Assembly: GCA_001915575.1 (NCBI GenBank)
Contig: MNQT01000027.1
Location: forward strand, 125,872-189,871
Length of the DNA: 64,000 bases
Reading direction: 5' to 3'
Source: Bacteroides sp. CAG:1060_57_27
GTDB lineage: Bacteria > Bacteroidota > Bacteroidia > Bacteroidales > UBA932
Shown here: one piece after another, positions 34,621-43,249 of the stretch
Position numbering within the stretch: the first letter of the stretch is position 1
Layout of the letters: every line of letters starts with the position of its first letter
Made by a program: the position numbers and the translations under genes
Notes under the pieces: generated by a model
Databases searched by the model: none
Told to the model about the DNA's origin: nothing
Seen by the model: only the letters and a program-made list of their open reading frames with translations

Positions 34621-35604
34621 ATGGCATCAGCTTACAAGTCAACCGATTTGATGCGGGACATGGTCAGCGAGAACAGCTCTCTGATACCAGTCCTCGGCCG
34701 ATTCGGAATACCCCTCGGCTTCGCCGACAAGACAGTCGGAGAGGTGTGCAGGGCACAGGATGTTGACCAGGACACCTTCCTGGCCGTGGTAAACTTCAGT
34801 TCGGGAAAGGAATACAGCACCGACGGCATATCCCTGCCGACGCTCATGGAGTATCTCAGGCAGGCGCACACATATTTCCTCGAATTCAACCTGCCCGCCA
34901 TAAGACGCAGGCTGCTCGAGGCCGTGGACTGCTCCGGAGAAGACGGAATCGGGCTGATGATACTGCGCTTCTACGACGGCTATGTCTCGGAAGTCAGGCG
35001 TCACATGGAGTACGAGAACGACACCGTCTTCGTATATGTGGAGCAGATGCTCTCCGGAATACTCGACAGGGAGTACTGCATCTCGAACTTCGAGGGGACC
35101 CACTCCCCCATCGGGAGCAAGCTCAAGGAACTCAAGGACGTGATCATACGATACTACCCCGAGAAGAACAACTATCTTCTCAACGAAGTGCTGCTTGACA
35201 TCATACGCTGCGAGGAAGACCTCAGTTCGCACTGCCGTGTCGAAGACAAGATCTTCGTGCCGGCGGTGAAACTCGCCGAACAGCAGCTGGCAAGCAGCGG
35301 CAACGCATCCTATTCCGACGGCAGCGGAAGGCAGCAGGACGGGAACTCGAGATCCGAGACGCTCAGCGACCGCGAGAAAGAAGTGCTCGTGTGCGTCGCC
35401 AAGGGACTGAGCAACAAGGAGATCGCAGACTCGCTCTTCCTGTCGGTACACACCGTCGCCACCCACAGACGCAACATCTCGGGCAAACTGCAGATCCACT
35501 CCACAGCCGGATTGATTATTTATGCCATAGCAAACAAGCTGGTGAGCCTGCAGGATATCAGGGAACAGCTGGGGACGGACTATTCCGAGAGGAACTCGAG
35601 ATAG
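34621..35604 (+). CDS. Hemerythrin-like sensor domain fused to a LuxR-type DNA-binding domain
   Basis: A 327-residue regulator. Residues 1-70 resemble the short N-terminal module of the iron-sulfur repair protein family. Residues 75-220 form a four-helix hemerythrin-like bundle with His at 83 (AHTYFLEF), 128 (RRHMEYEND), 161 and 204 (SSHCRVEDKIFVP), with Glu/Asp neighbours fit to hold two iron atoms. Residues 245-320 are a LuxR helix-turn-helix (LSDREKEVLVCVAKGLSNKE, HTVATHRRNISGKL). It probably senses oxygen, NO or redox state. The ATG at 34621 is preferred; an in-frame TTG at 34561 precedes the promoter. Its last 25 bp overlap the end of convergent dsbD. Confidence 0.85.
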   Translation: MASAYKSTDLMRDMVSENSSLIPVLGRFGIPLGFADKTVGEVCRAQDVDQDTFLAVVNFSSGKEYSTDGISLPTLMEYLRQAHTYFLEFNLPAIRRRLLEAVDCSGEDGIGLMILRFYDGYVSEVRRHMEYENDTVFVYVEQMLSGILDREYCISNFEGTHSPIGSKLKELKDVIIRYYPEKNNYLLNEVLLDIIRCEEDLSSHCRVEDKIFVPAVKLAEQQLASSGNASYSDGSGRQQDGNSRSETLSDREKEVLVCVAKGLSNKEIADSLFLSVHTVATHRRNISGKLQIHSTAGLIIYAIANKLVSLQDIREQLGTDYSERNSR

Positions 35605-37391
35605 CCCTCCACGTCGAGGTCGTAGGCGCGGGGACCCTTGAGAATGCCGCCGTCGGAATCAAGGATGAAATAGTTCGGCTGGGAATTGACCCCGAAACGC
35701 TTCAGCGCGATGTAGGAGTTGACCCTGCCTATATCCTTGAGAGGCTTTCCCGAATCGTTGAGCACCCACTCCGATTCGGGTAGCTTCGTCTTGTCGTCGA
35801 CATACAGCGCAGCTATCACGAAATCGTCACGCAGGCTCTCCAGGACCCTAGGATCCGACCATACCCTCTGCTCCATCTCGCGGCAGTTCACGCATCCGTG
35901 TCCTGTTATGTCCACGAACACGCGCTTTCCGCTGCGCGAGGCCGCCTCCAGCGCATCGTCGAGGTTGTCGTATGCCTTCAGCCCGTGGGCTATCGTAAGC
36001 GTGGCTCCTTCAGAGGCCGCAGCATCCTGCAGGGAGGCGGCAGGAACGGCTGAAACCTGCCCGGAAGCGTTTCCAAGCACAAAGTCCTGGGTCTCGATGG
36101 GCGGAAGATAACCGGAGAGGGCCTTGAGCGGCGCACCCCAGAGCCCCGGCACGAGATATAGCACGAACGAGAAGCAGGCTATCGAAAAGAAAAGCCTCTT
36201 GACAGACACATACTCCACGGGATCGTCATGCCTGAAACGGATCTTTCCGAGCAGGTACAAGCCCAGAAGCGTAAATATGACTATCCATATCGCAAGGTAC
36301 ACCTCCCTGTCGAGCAGTCCCCAATGATAGGTCTGGTCGGCCGTGCTCAGGAACTTCAGTCCCAGCGCGAGCTCTATGAATCCGAGTACCACCTTGACCG
36401 AATTGAGCCAGCCGCCGCTCTTAGGAAGTTTCTTAAGCAGCGAGGGGAAGAACGCGAACACCGTGAAGGGCAGCGCAAACGCCACGCTGAATGCGAGCAT
36501 CGTGACCATAGGAGCCCAGAACTCCCCCTGCGTGCTCTTCACGAGCACCGAACCGACGATAGGGCCGGTACAGCTGAAGCTGACGAGCACGAGCGTAAGG
36601 GCGAGGAAGAAGATTCCCCCGAGCCCCTTGCGGTCGCTGTTCTTGTCGGCACTGTTGGTCCACTTCGAAGGCAGCGTAATCTCGAACGCGCCGAAGAAGC
36701 TTGCGGCAAACACCATGAATATCAGGAAGAATATGATATTCGGCAGCCAGTGCGTGGAGAGCCAGTTGAATATGTCAGCCGTGACCCCGCTTCCACCCAG
36801 CAGCCAGGTCAGCCCTATGATCACGCATATCGGGACAGTATACAGCAGCACTATGAAAAGCCCGTACATCGAAGCCTTGAAACGCCCTCTCGCCGGACTT
36901 TCCGACCCCTTCATGAAAAAGGATATGGTCATGGGCACCATAGGGAACACGCAGGGCGTGAGAAGCATCGCGAATCCCCAGAGTATGGCCTCGATCACAA
37001 GCTGCCATAGCGGCTCCCCGTCTCCGCCGTCCTGCTGCTGTGAAGCAGATTCCGAAGGTTGTTGCGAGACTGACTGCCCGGAGGCTGGAGCAGCCGCGGC
37101 ACCGGATGTGCCCAGCGTTCCTTGCCCGGCAGACAGCACCGGAATCTGGGGGATGGCCAGAGACTGCCCGGCTCCGGATATATAGTGGTCGAATTCATAA
37201 TACTCGGGAGTATAGCAGGCCGTACCCCCGCAGGGGGTTATGTCCACCGTTCCCGAGACATGGTCTATGCCGCTGCGCAGCTCGCCCGTAAGCACGATGC
37301 TGTTCACTCCGTCGGTATTCTTGATTTCCGACTTCCAGACCACATTAGGATTGGCCTGCAGGGCAAGGAGCAGGAAAAGTGCCTTGAACAT
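35580..37391 (-). CDS. dsbD: Thiol:disulfide interchange protein DsbD
   Basis: Transfers electrons from cytoplasmic thioredoxin across the inner membrane to periplasmic thiols. The 603 residues show a signal peptide, an N-terminal domain with the Cys pair in TPCGGTACYTPEYYEF, a Gln/Ser-rich linker (SQQPSESASQQQDG), an eight-helix membrane domain with PCVFPMVPMT and SCTGPIVGS holding the reactive cysteines, and a C-terminal thioredoxin fold with DITGHGCVNCREMEQ (CVNC) and QPNYFILDSDG. The full three-domain pathway is intact. The gene ends convergently inside the LuxR-type gene. Its start is 2 bp from the end of rny, suggesting rny-dsbD cotranscription. Confidence 0.95.
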   Translation of the reverse strand: MFKALFLLLALQANPNVVWKSEIKNTDGVNSIVLTGELRSGIDHVSGTVDITPCGGTACYTPEYYEFDHYISGAGQSLAIPQIPVLSAGQGTLGTSGAAAAPASGQSVSQQPSESASQQQDGGDGEPLWQLVIEAILWGFAMLLTPCVFPMVPMTISFFMKGSESPARGRFKASMYGLFIVLLYTVPICVIIGLTWLLGGSGVTADIFNWLSTHWLPNIIFFLIFMVFAASFFGAFEITLPSKWTNSADKNSDRKGLGGIFFLALTLVLVSFSCTGPIVGSVLVKSTQGEFWAPMVTMLAFSVAFALPFTVFAFFPSLLKKLPKSGGWLNSVKVVLGFIELALGLKFLSTADQTYHWGLLDREVYLAIWIVIFTLLGLYLLGKIRFRHDDPVEYVSVKRLFFSIACFSFVLYLVPGLWGAPLKALSGYLPPIETQDFVLGNASGQVSAVPAASLQDAAASEGATLTIAHGLKAYDNLDDALEAASRSGKRVFVDITGHGCVNCREMEQRVWSDPRVLESLRDDFVIAALYVDDKTKLPESEWVLNDSGKPLKDIGRVNSYIALKRFGVNSQPNYFILDSDGGILKGPRAYDLDVEGYLEFLSE

Positions 37392-37393
37392 GA

Positions 37394-38932
37394 CTACTTC
37401 GCTATGGCTACCGAGCGGGTTTCACGGATTACGGTAATCTTGACCTGGCCGGGATAGGTCATCTCATCCTGAATGCGCTGGGCGATCTCGGTAGAGAGCA
37501 TCGCGGCCTGACTGTCGCTGACCTCTTCGGCGCCTACTATTACGCGGAGCTCCCTGCCCGCCTGGATGGCGTACGACTTGGTGACTCCGGGATAGGATGC
37601 GGCAAGGTCCTCCATACCCTTGAGCCTCTTGATGTAGGACTCGATGACCTCACGCCTTGCACCGGGCCTCGCACCGGAAATTGCGTCGGCTACGAGCACG
37701 AGGGGTGAATATATGGATGTCATCTCCATCTCCTCGTGGTGCGCACCTATGGCGTTGCATATCTCGGGACGTTCCTTATACTGCTCAGCCAGCCTGGCAC
37801 CGAGTATGGCGTGAGGATATTCGGGCTCGCTCTCGCTCACCTTACCTATATCGTGGAGCAGGCCGGCCCTGCGGGCGATCTTGGGGTTGAGCCCGAGTTC
37901 GGAAGCCATCGTGGCGCAGATGTTGGCCACTTCCCTTGAGTGCTGCAACAGGTTCTGCCCGTAGGAAGAACGGTATTTCATGCGGCCTATGAGCCTTACG
38001 AGTTCGATGTTCAGTCCGTGGATACCGAGGTCGATGCAGGTCCTCTTTCCCGTCTCGAGTATCTCGTCCTCGAGCTGCTTGCTGACTTTGGAGACGACCT
38101 CCTCGATGCGTGCGGGATGAATGCGGCCGTCGATTACGAGCTGGTGGAGCGAAAGTCTCGCGATTTCGCGCCTGACGGGGTCGAATGCGGAAAGCAGTAT
38201 CGCGTCGGGAGTGTCGTCAACCACGATCTCGACTCCGGTCGCCGCCTCGAGTGCGCGGATGTTCCTGCCCTCACGGCCGATGATGCGGCCCTTGACCTCG
38301 TCGTTGTCTATGGGGAAGGTGGTGACCGCGTTCTCGATAGCCGTTTCGGTCGCCGTGCGCTGGATAGTGTTGATGACTATCCTCTTGGCCTCCTTGGCGG
38401 CGTTGAGACGGGCCTCGTCCATGGTATCGTTGATATATGCCTGGGCCTCGGAGCGCGCCTCGGCCTTCATGTTTTCGACGAGCATCTTCTTGGCTTCCTC
38501 GGCGGTCATCCCGGCGACATTCTCGAGCTCGCTGTTGACCTGTGCTGTGAGCCTGTCGTATTCGGCGATCCTGGCGTCCAGCTTGTTCTTCTGGGCATTG
38601 AGCTGCCCTTTCTGCGACTCAAGGTCGCGCATCTTGCGGTTAAGGTCGCCCTGCTGTGCATTAAGCTGGTTCTCCCGAGCCTTGACGGCACTTTCCTTCT
38701 CGCGCAGCTCGGCATTCTTCGCATTCACCTGCTTCTCGTGCTCGCTCTTGAGCTGCAGGAACTTCTCCTTTGCCTGCAGCATCTTCTGCTGCTTGATGTT
38801 CTCGGCCTCTATCTGGGCCTTCTCGACTATCGTGTCCGCATGTCCCTTGAGGATGTACTTGCTGACCAGTATATATACCGAAATGCCTACCAAAGCTCCG
38901 GCAAATACGGCGATAACATAAAAGATAACCAT
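37394..38932 (-). CDS. rny: Ribonuclease Y
   Basis: Membrane-anchored endoribonuclease that starts mRNA decay. The 512 residues have one N-terminal membrane helix ([20 protein letters not shown]), a long coiled coil (about 40-190), a KH RNA-binding domain ([20 protein letters not shown]) and an HD phosphohydrolase domain ([29 protein letters not shown]). [15 protein letters not shown] is the usual C-terminus. It lies downstream of zapA and the probable 6S RNA. Confidence 0.96.
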   Translation of the reverse strand: MVIFYVIAVFAGALVGISVYILVSKYILKGHADTIVEKAQIEAENIKQQKMLQAKEKFLQLKSEHEKQVNAKNAELREKESAVKARENQLNAQQGDLNRKMRDLESQKGQLNAQKNKLDARIAEYDRLTAQVNSELENVAGMTAEEAKKMLVENMKAEARSEAQAYINDTMDEARLNAAKEAKRIVINTIQRTATETAIENAVTTFPIDNDEVKGRIIGREGRNIRALEAATGVEIVVDDTPDAILLSAFDPVRREIARLSLHQLVIDGRIHPARIEEVVSKVSKQLEDEILETGKRTCIDLGIHGLNIELVRLIGRMKYRSSYGQNLLQHSREVANICATMASELGLNPKIARRAGLLHDIGKVSESEPEYPHAILGARLAEQYKERPEICNAIGAHHEEMEMTSIYSPLVLVADAISGARPGARREVIESYIKRLKGMEDLAASYPGVTKSYAIQAGRELRVIVGAEEVSDSQAAMLSTEIAQRIQDEMTYPGQVKITVIRETRSVAIAK

Positions 38933-38962
38933 ATTATATCAATATATAAAGTTCCACATACA

Positions 38963-39000
38963 ATAACGGCATCCGTACGCAAGCGTGCAGATACCGTTAT
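38963..39000. repeat. Strong hairpin in the rny 5' region
   Basis: ATAACGGCATCCGTACGC and its partner 18-nt arm pair around a very short loop, with three mismatched columns that can mostly form G-U pairs. It follows the 6S-like RNA terminator and lies 30 bp before the rny start. It may end the small RNA, protect the rny mRNA, or act as a processing site. Confidence 0.6.
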
Positions 39001-39158
39001 AAAAAAGCCGTCAGCCGAACTTTCAGAAAAAACCCGAAAGTAAGATTTGGGCTCCGGTCCGTACCAGGCTTCCCGTCGCAGCGGGCCTGCCATCCCCGGC
39101 TCGAGTAGACCCTGTTCCCTTGAGAACTGTTGTTTTCAGAAGATGGGCCTGACGGCTA
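39001..39158 (-). ncRNA. ssrS: Structured small RNA, probable 6S RNA
   Basis: A roughly 155-nt non-coding stretch on the minus strand closed by AGCCGTCAG (39157-39149) and CTGACGGCT (39014-39006), followed by six T, a perfect 9-bp terminal stem that doubles as a terminator. Inside lie a long central hairpin with CAGGC/GCCTG arms and smaller hairpins on each side (GTTCTCAAGGGAAC; CTTTC/GAAAG), the rod-with-bulge plan of 6S RNA. Position directly after zapA matches the zapA-ssrS linkage of many bacteria. No consensus promoter is seen, so it may be processed from the zapA transcript. The structure is seen; identity as 6S RNA is inference. Confidence 0.55.
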
Positions 39159-39164
39159 TTATCT

Positions 39165-39446
39165 TTACGAACTTTCCAGATAGGCCTCGAGCTGGCTGCC
39201 GAGCTGTGCGATGTCCTCGTTCAGAAGACTCAGGTGCTTCTCCGCAAGGAGCTTTCCGACCCCTAGCTGTACGGCGGCAAAGACGAGCTTGTCCTCCATA
39301 CGGGCATCATGGAACCTTTCATCGAATCCGGCGAGGATACCGTTGATCTGCTCCGCTGCGGTACGCACCATCTGCTCCATTTCCGGAGTCTCGGCCGGAA
39401 GTTCATACTCCTTGCCGGCAAGTCTCAACTTGATCCTCTGAGCCAT
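39165..39446 (-). CDS. zapA: Cell division protein ZapA
   Basis: Small coiled-coil protein stabilising FtsZ filaments at the division ring. Its 93 residues start AQRIKLRLAGKEYELPAETP (beta-hairpin head), then RTAAEQINGILAGF and a long helix (EDKLVFAAVQLGVGKLLAEK, LGSQLEAYLE). The C-terminal helix is typical of Bacteroidetes ZapA. One base separates it from the coiled-coil gene upstream, and the probable 6S RNA follows at once. Confidence 0.9.
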   Translation of the reverse strand: MAQRIKLRLAGKEYELPAETPEMEQMVRTAAEQINGILAGFDERFHDARMEDKLVFAAVQLGVGKLLAEKHLSLLNEDIAQLGSQLEAYLESS

Positions 39447-39447
39447 A

Positions 39448-39717
39448 TCAATTCTCCAGCAGCCTTATGCATCTGTCAATCTCCTTGATCAGGCTGTCGA
39501 CCCTGGCTCTGGCATCCTTCGGATCGGGATCCGCCATAAAGGCACTCAGCAGACGGAGATTGTCTATCTGTTGGTTCAGTTCAGTAATCTGCTCTCTGTA
39601 TTTCCGGACTTCCGTCTCCAGATCCGAGAGTTTCGCAGCAAGGGAATCGGCCCTCTGCCTCTGCTCCTCATACCTGGATATCAGCCTGGCAATATTGTTC
39701 CGAATATCTTCAAGCAT
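39448..39717 (-). CDS. Small coiled-coil protein upstream of zapA
   Basis: An 89-residue, almost fully helical protein (ISRYEEQRQRADSLAAKLSD, ITELNQQIDNLRLL) with a conserved-looking end (ALIKEI-like DSLIKEIDRCIRLLEN). The start at 39717 (MLEDIRNNIARL) is chosen over an in-frame ATG at 39744, which lies inside the promoter. Adjacent to zapA with a 1-bp gap, it probably serves in division or as a ZapA partner, similar in size to ZapB-type coiled coils. That is inference. Confidence 0.8.
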   Translation of the reverse strand: MLEDIRNNIARLISRYEEQRQRADSLAAKLSDLETEVRKYREQITELNQQIDNLRLLSAFMADPDPKDARARVDSLIKEIDRCIRLLEN

Positions 39718-39741
39718 CGCGGCTGTCCAAAAACACCTGCA

Positions 39742-39772
39742 CAAAGATACGCAAAATCAACGGAACTTCAAA
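39742..39772 (-). promoter_or_regulatory. Perfect Bacteroidetes promoter for the coiled-coil/zapA/6S/rny unit
   Basis: TTTG at 39772-39769, exactly 19 bases, then TATCTTTG at 39749-39742 on the minus strand. Confidence 0.85.
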
Positions 39773-39793
39773 CCCGAGACAGCCTGCGGATAT

Positions 39794-39828
39794 TAAAAAA
39801 CGGACGGCCGCAGCAAGCAGCCGTCCGT
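39794..39828 (-). terminator. Intrinsic terminator of the OmpA operon
   Basis: On the minus strand ACGGACGGC pairs with GCCGTCCGT around an 11-nt loop, followed by TTTTTTAA. It stands 24 bp after the OmpA stop codon. Confidence 0.9.
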
Positions 39829-39851
39829 ATCAGACATTGTCGGGATTCCGA

Positions 39852-41009
39852 TTATTTCTTCTTCACGATTACGCAGCGTGAAAGAGTGTCGTTGTTGTCG
39901 AACATAGGCTCGACTCCGCCGTAACCCTTGACTTCGAGCTTGTCGGCAGCTACACCGTACTCGACGAGCAGGTCATAGACAGCCTGGGCGCGCTTCTCGG
40001 AGAGCTGCTGGTTGTACTTGGCGCTGCCGGTCTTCTTGTCGGCATATCCGGCAACCTCGTAGGTGCACTGCTCCTGAGCGGCGTTGATAGCCTCGGCAAG
40101 CAACTTGATGCGGGCCTTGTCCTTGGAATCTATGTTAGACTTGCCGATCTGGAAGAATACGGGAGTAGAAACGGGAGCGTCCTTGTAAACGACCTTGTCG
40201 ACATACTTGACAACTTCCTTCTCGACAACCTTCTCGACAATCTTGGGATTCTTCTCGAGAGCCTCGTCAACCATAGCCTCGGCAGCCTCCTTGGTGATGT
40301 AGCCTGCAGCGGCAGCGGCAGCGGCAGCACGGGCGACCTTACCCCTCTGGCCACCGATGGTCCAGATACCGTTAAGGGTCAGGCGGGAGTTACCGGCAGC
40401 CTTGCGGTAAGCATCGGCGTCACCGAACATTGAAGGGGTGACGGAGAAGCGTCCCTCGAGTCCGAGCGCGAAGGCATCGGTGATGCTGTAGGCAAGTCCG
40501 AGACCTGCGCTTGCACCTGCACGGAGCTTGAAGCTGTTGTCATTCTCTACGAGGAACACGTTGGCATCCTGTACGTCGGAGAACTTGGTTCCAGTCCTTG
40601 AGAAGTTCACGGTAGGACCTGCGAAGAGGTATACGTTGAACTTTGCGAGATCATCTGCGAAGATGTTGGTAAGGCTCAGCATGGCATCTACATTGAGCTC
40701 GCCGAACTTCTTGTTCTTGAAAGCCACGGCATCTCCATTGAGATTGACGGCGTTTCCGTCACGGGCATCGAGAGTGGCGAACAGTCCGCCGAGGCCGGCA
40801 CGCACACCCCATACCGGAGTGATGTACTTGCCTACGTAGGCATCGAGATAGAAGGAAGGAGTGTTGAAGCCGGGAGTCATGGCAGACATGATACCGACAC
40901 CGCCACCGACGAATATGTCATTGCTCTTCTTCTGCTCCTGCGCATTGACAGCGAGAGTTGAAGCAGCCATGGCAAGAGTCAAAGCCAAAAATTTCAGTTT
41001 CATATTCAC
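39852..41009 (-). CDS. OmpA-family outer-membrane protein
   Basis: A 385-residue envelope protein. Signal peptide (LKFLALTLAMAASTLAVNAQ), an N-terminal eight-strand-like barrel (about 25-210: FVGGGVGIMSAMTPGF, YLDAYVGKYITPVWGVRAG), an Ala-rich and then VVEKEVVKYVDKVVYK charged linker, and a C-terminal OmpA domain that binds peptidoglycan (FFQIGKSNIDSKDKARI, VAGYADKKTGSAKYNQQLSE, KRAQAVYDLLVEYGV). It links outer membrane and cell wall. It follows the lipoprotein gene by 24 bp and ends at a strong terminator. Confidence 0.93.
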   Translation of the reverse strand: MNMKLKFLALTLAMAASTLAVNAQEQKKSNDIFVGGGVGIMSAMTPGFNTPSFYLDAYVGKYITPVWGVRAGLGGLFATLDARDGNAVNLNGDAVAFKNKKFGELNVDAMLSLTNIFADDLAKFNVYLFAGPTVNFSRTGTKFSDVQDANVFLVENDNSFKLRAGASAGLGLAYSITDAFALGLEGRFSVTPSMFGDADAYRKAAGNSRLTLNGIWTIGGQRGKVARAAAAAAAAGYITKEAAEAMVDEALEKNPKIVEKVVEKEVVKYVDKVVYKDAPVSTPVFFQIGKSNIDSKDKARIKLLAEAINAAQEQCTYEVAGYADKKTGSAKYNQQLSEKRAQAVYDLLVEYGVAADKLEVKGYGGVEPMFDNNDTLSRCVIVKKK

Positions 41010-41033
41010 TAGAGTTTAATTCCGTTATACAAA

Positions 41034-41942
41034 TTACTCACCGTACATGATTCCGCCACCTGCGTTAGGATAGTTGCCGTGACCGTCGTGGCTGCCATGT
41101 CCATGCTCATAGTGGCCGTGGCCGTAAGGGTTGGCGATTTCGATCAACTCGATCTCGTTGGCGACCTCGGTAGTAGGGATCTTACCTACAACCACGCCGT
41201 CGGCAAGTACGTTTACATCATAGTCATAGTAGTATACGGTCTGCCTTACAGTGTAGTAGGCCCAGGCAGATACCTTGCAGTTGTATATCGCAGGATCCTC
41301 GTAATAAGCTTTACCGAGAAGTTCTGCATAAGAATCCACGATATTAGTGTAGGCAGGATCGATATACTCGCAGGGAGCGGAGCCGTATACGACACCATAT
41401 ATATCCAGATACTTTACATTGAGGTTAAGCATGAACTCGGTCAGGTTCTGAACCCAGTTGCTTATACCGTCGTGGGTGAAGTCATGATCTACCGAATGCC
41501 CGTAGTGGCCTGTCTCGTCGGGAGTGAAGTACAGCTCGGCAGCGCTGATCTCGAGGCTCGCGAGATCGGGCTCAAGGGTGATCACTTTGTCGCTGACGGG
41601 AGAGCCGACAACGATGGTAGCGCCGTAAGACGCCTTGGCACCTGCGCGCATGGCGTTGACGGTGACGGTAGTAGGGTAGTCAACTCCCTTGAAGTTCGCG
41701 GTAATGGTAACGGTAGTCTCTGCAAGAGCCTTGTTGCCCTTGAGGGTGACCACGTCTCCATTGACAGTTCCGGCATCGGCCGTAAGGGTATAGCCCTCAG
41801 CCTTTGCAGCAGTGTTCACATCGAGAACCGTCACGGTGATGTTGGCCTCCGCGGGGTTAACCTCGAAAGCGGTCTCGATAGCCTCAGGCTTGCAGGACGC
41901 AAAGACGCCCGCTATAGCCAAAAACATAACAAGTTTTTTCAT
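41034..41942 (-). CDS. Exported lipoprotein with histidine-rich C-terminus
   Basis: A 302-residue lipoprotein with a signal and lipobox (FLAIAGVFASC, Cys 16). Residues 25-130 are beta-rich and contain two similar Ig-like segments (ITVTVLDVNTAAKAEGYTLT; ATIVVGSPVSDKVITLEPD). The middle part is Tyr-rich (YYYDYDVNVLADG). The C-terminus has a His/Gly run (GHGHYEHGHGSHDGHGNY) able to bind metal. Similar Bacteroides proteins fall in a DUF of unknown function; I do not assign one firmly. It is upstream of ompA on the same strand and probably cotranscribed. Confidence 0.75.
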   Translation of the reverse strand: MKKLVMFLAIAGVFASCKPEAIETAFEVNPAEANITVTVLDVNTAAKAEGYTLTADAGTVNGDVVTLKGNKALAETTVTITANFKGVDYPTTVTVNAMRAGAKASYGATIVVGSPVSDKVITLEPDLASLEISAAELYFTPDETGHYGHSVDHDFTHDGISNWVQNLTEFMLNLNVKYLDIYGVVYGSAPCEYIDPAYTNIVDSYAELLGKAYYEDPAIYNCKVSAWAYYTVRQTVYYYDYDVNVLADGVVVGKIPTTEVANEIELIEIANPYGHGHYEHGHGSHDGHGNYPNAGGGIMYGE

Positions 41943-42037
41943 TGATGAGAAGATTATTAAATATTAAACTATTTTCTAACCATTTACTAAATTGCAAATT
42001 AAGCATTTTTTTCTGAGAAAAGCAATTTTTATGAAAT

Positions 42038-43249
42038 TTATTGCAGATATGAATTTATGTAGCAAGGGTTGAAATAGTTGCGGCTCATGATATTGTCGGA
42101 GGCCTCCGTACGGAACTCCTTGTAGTAGTACTGCTCGTTGTTGGCGTTGTAGCTCATGCCCATCTGGCGCGACAGGCTCACGCGCGGCCTGTAACCGTTC
42201 CTTGCATGCCTGTATGGCGGGAGCGCTATCTGGAAACGGAACCCCACATTCATGTCGGCATGCAGCGACTTCTCGGCATACAGTCCGACCGAGCAGCGGT
42301 TGAAATGCCGTATCATCTCATACTTGAGCCCGATGTCGCCTAGCAGGAACCTCTGGGCCCGCAGGATGAACTGCGTGTCGATCATCGGTATGTAGCAGTT
42401 GAAGGCCACGTTCCAGCGGAAGTACATGTTCCTGTCGTACCTGAAGATGAAGCCGTCCCAGTAGCTGTTGCCGAGATATGCGAGCTGGGTATCTACCCAG
42501 AACCTCTCGTCCGGGAACCAGTATTCCATTTCGAGCGCCGCACCGTAGCGGTTGTTGGAGAAGTAGCCGAGGGTGAGTTTTCCGTTGATGTTAAGGTGCC
42601 AGGGGTCGCGGAAACGCTGGGACAGGGATATCATTCCGGGATGTATCTTGCTCTCGAGCTGCCCGTAGCCGTCGTTGTAGACCGGGAGCTTGAGCTGGTA
42701 GGTAAACTTCATTCCGGGCCAGAGAGATACTTCCAGTGCCGGGGACAGCTGCCACAGCGACTGGTACACCTGATTGATGATCAGGTTCTTCAAAGAGACC
42801 TGCGGATATATCAGGATGTCTGTCTTGCCGACGGAAGAGGCTACCCTGGGCTGCGACCTGACCTCGTCCCAGCTGTCGTCCAGCCTGCGCGTAGTGCTCC
42901 ATGTCCCGCTCCCGGGGTCAAAGGTCATGGTGACTTCCGGCACCCCTATGTTCAGTCCTATTATCTTTATGACCCTGCCGTCGTCGCCGAGTATGTCCCT
43001 TACCAGGGCGCAGGCCACGGCGAAGCCTTCGGAAGGTATCTTATAGGAGTCGCACTCGAGGGCAAGCACCACCCTCTCCGGCGACTCGCTCGCCCGTATG
43101 TTGGAGAAGCCCCTCTGCTCGAGGCTCCCGACTATCGAAGCCAGCACACCGTCATAGGCGCCGACGGGCATGCTCCCGCCCCATGCCCGCATTGCAAACG
43201 CCGAAAGCAGCAGCACGGACAGCACGGCAATCTTCATTATCTTCGTCAT
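42038..43249 (-). CDS. Exported beta-barrel protein, YjbH-like
   Basis: A 403-residue exported protein. Signal peptide (KIAVLSVLLLSAFAMRAWGG), a soluble domain (about 30-125: VGSLEQRGFSNIRASESPER), then a C-terminal region of alternating beta strands (LEVSLWPGMKFTYQLKLPVY, MYFRWNVAFNCYIPMIDTQF) like the barrel of YjbH-type outer-membrane proteins. The ATG at 43249 overlaps the preceding stop by one base (TAATG). It is the last gene of a four-gene exported operon. Function is unknown; YjbH in E. coli belongs to an exopolysaccharide operon. Confidence 0.7.
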   Translation of the reverse strand: MTKIMKIAVLSVLLLSAFAMRAWGGSMPVGAYDGVLASIVGSLEQRGFSNIRASESPERVVLALECDSYKIPSEGFAVACALVRDILGDDGRVIKIIGLNIGVPEVTMTFDPGSGTWSTTRRLDDSWDEVRSQPRVASSVGKTDILIYPQVSLKNLIINQVYQSLWQLSPALEVSLWPGMKFTYQLKLPVYNDGYGQLESKIHPGMISLSQRFRDPWHLNINGKLTLGYFSNNRYGAALEMEYWFPDERFWVDTQLAYLGNSYWDGFIFRYDRNMYFRWNVAFNCYIPMIDTQFILRAQRFLLGDIGLKYEMIRHFNRCSVGLYAEKSLHADMNVGFRFQIALPPYRHARNGYRPRVSLSRQMGMSYNANNEQYYYKEFRTEASDNIMSRNYFNPCYINSYLQ

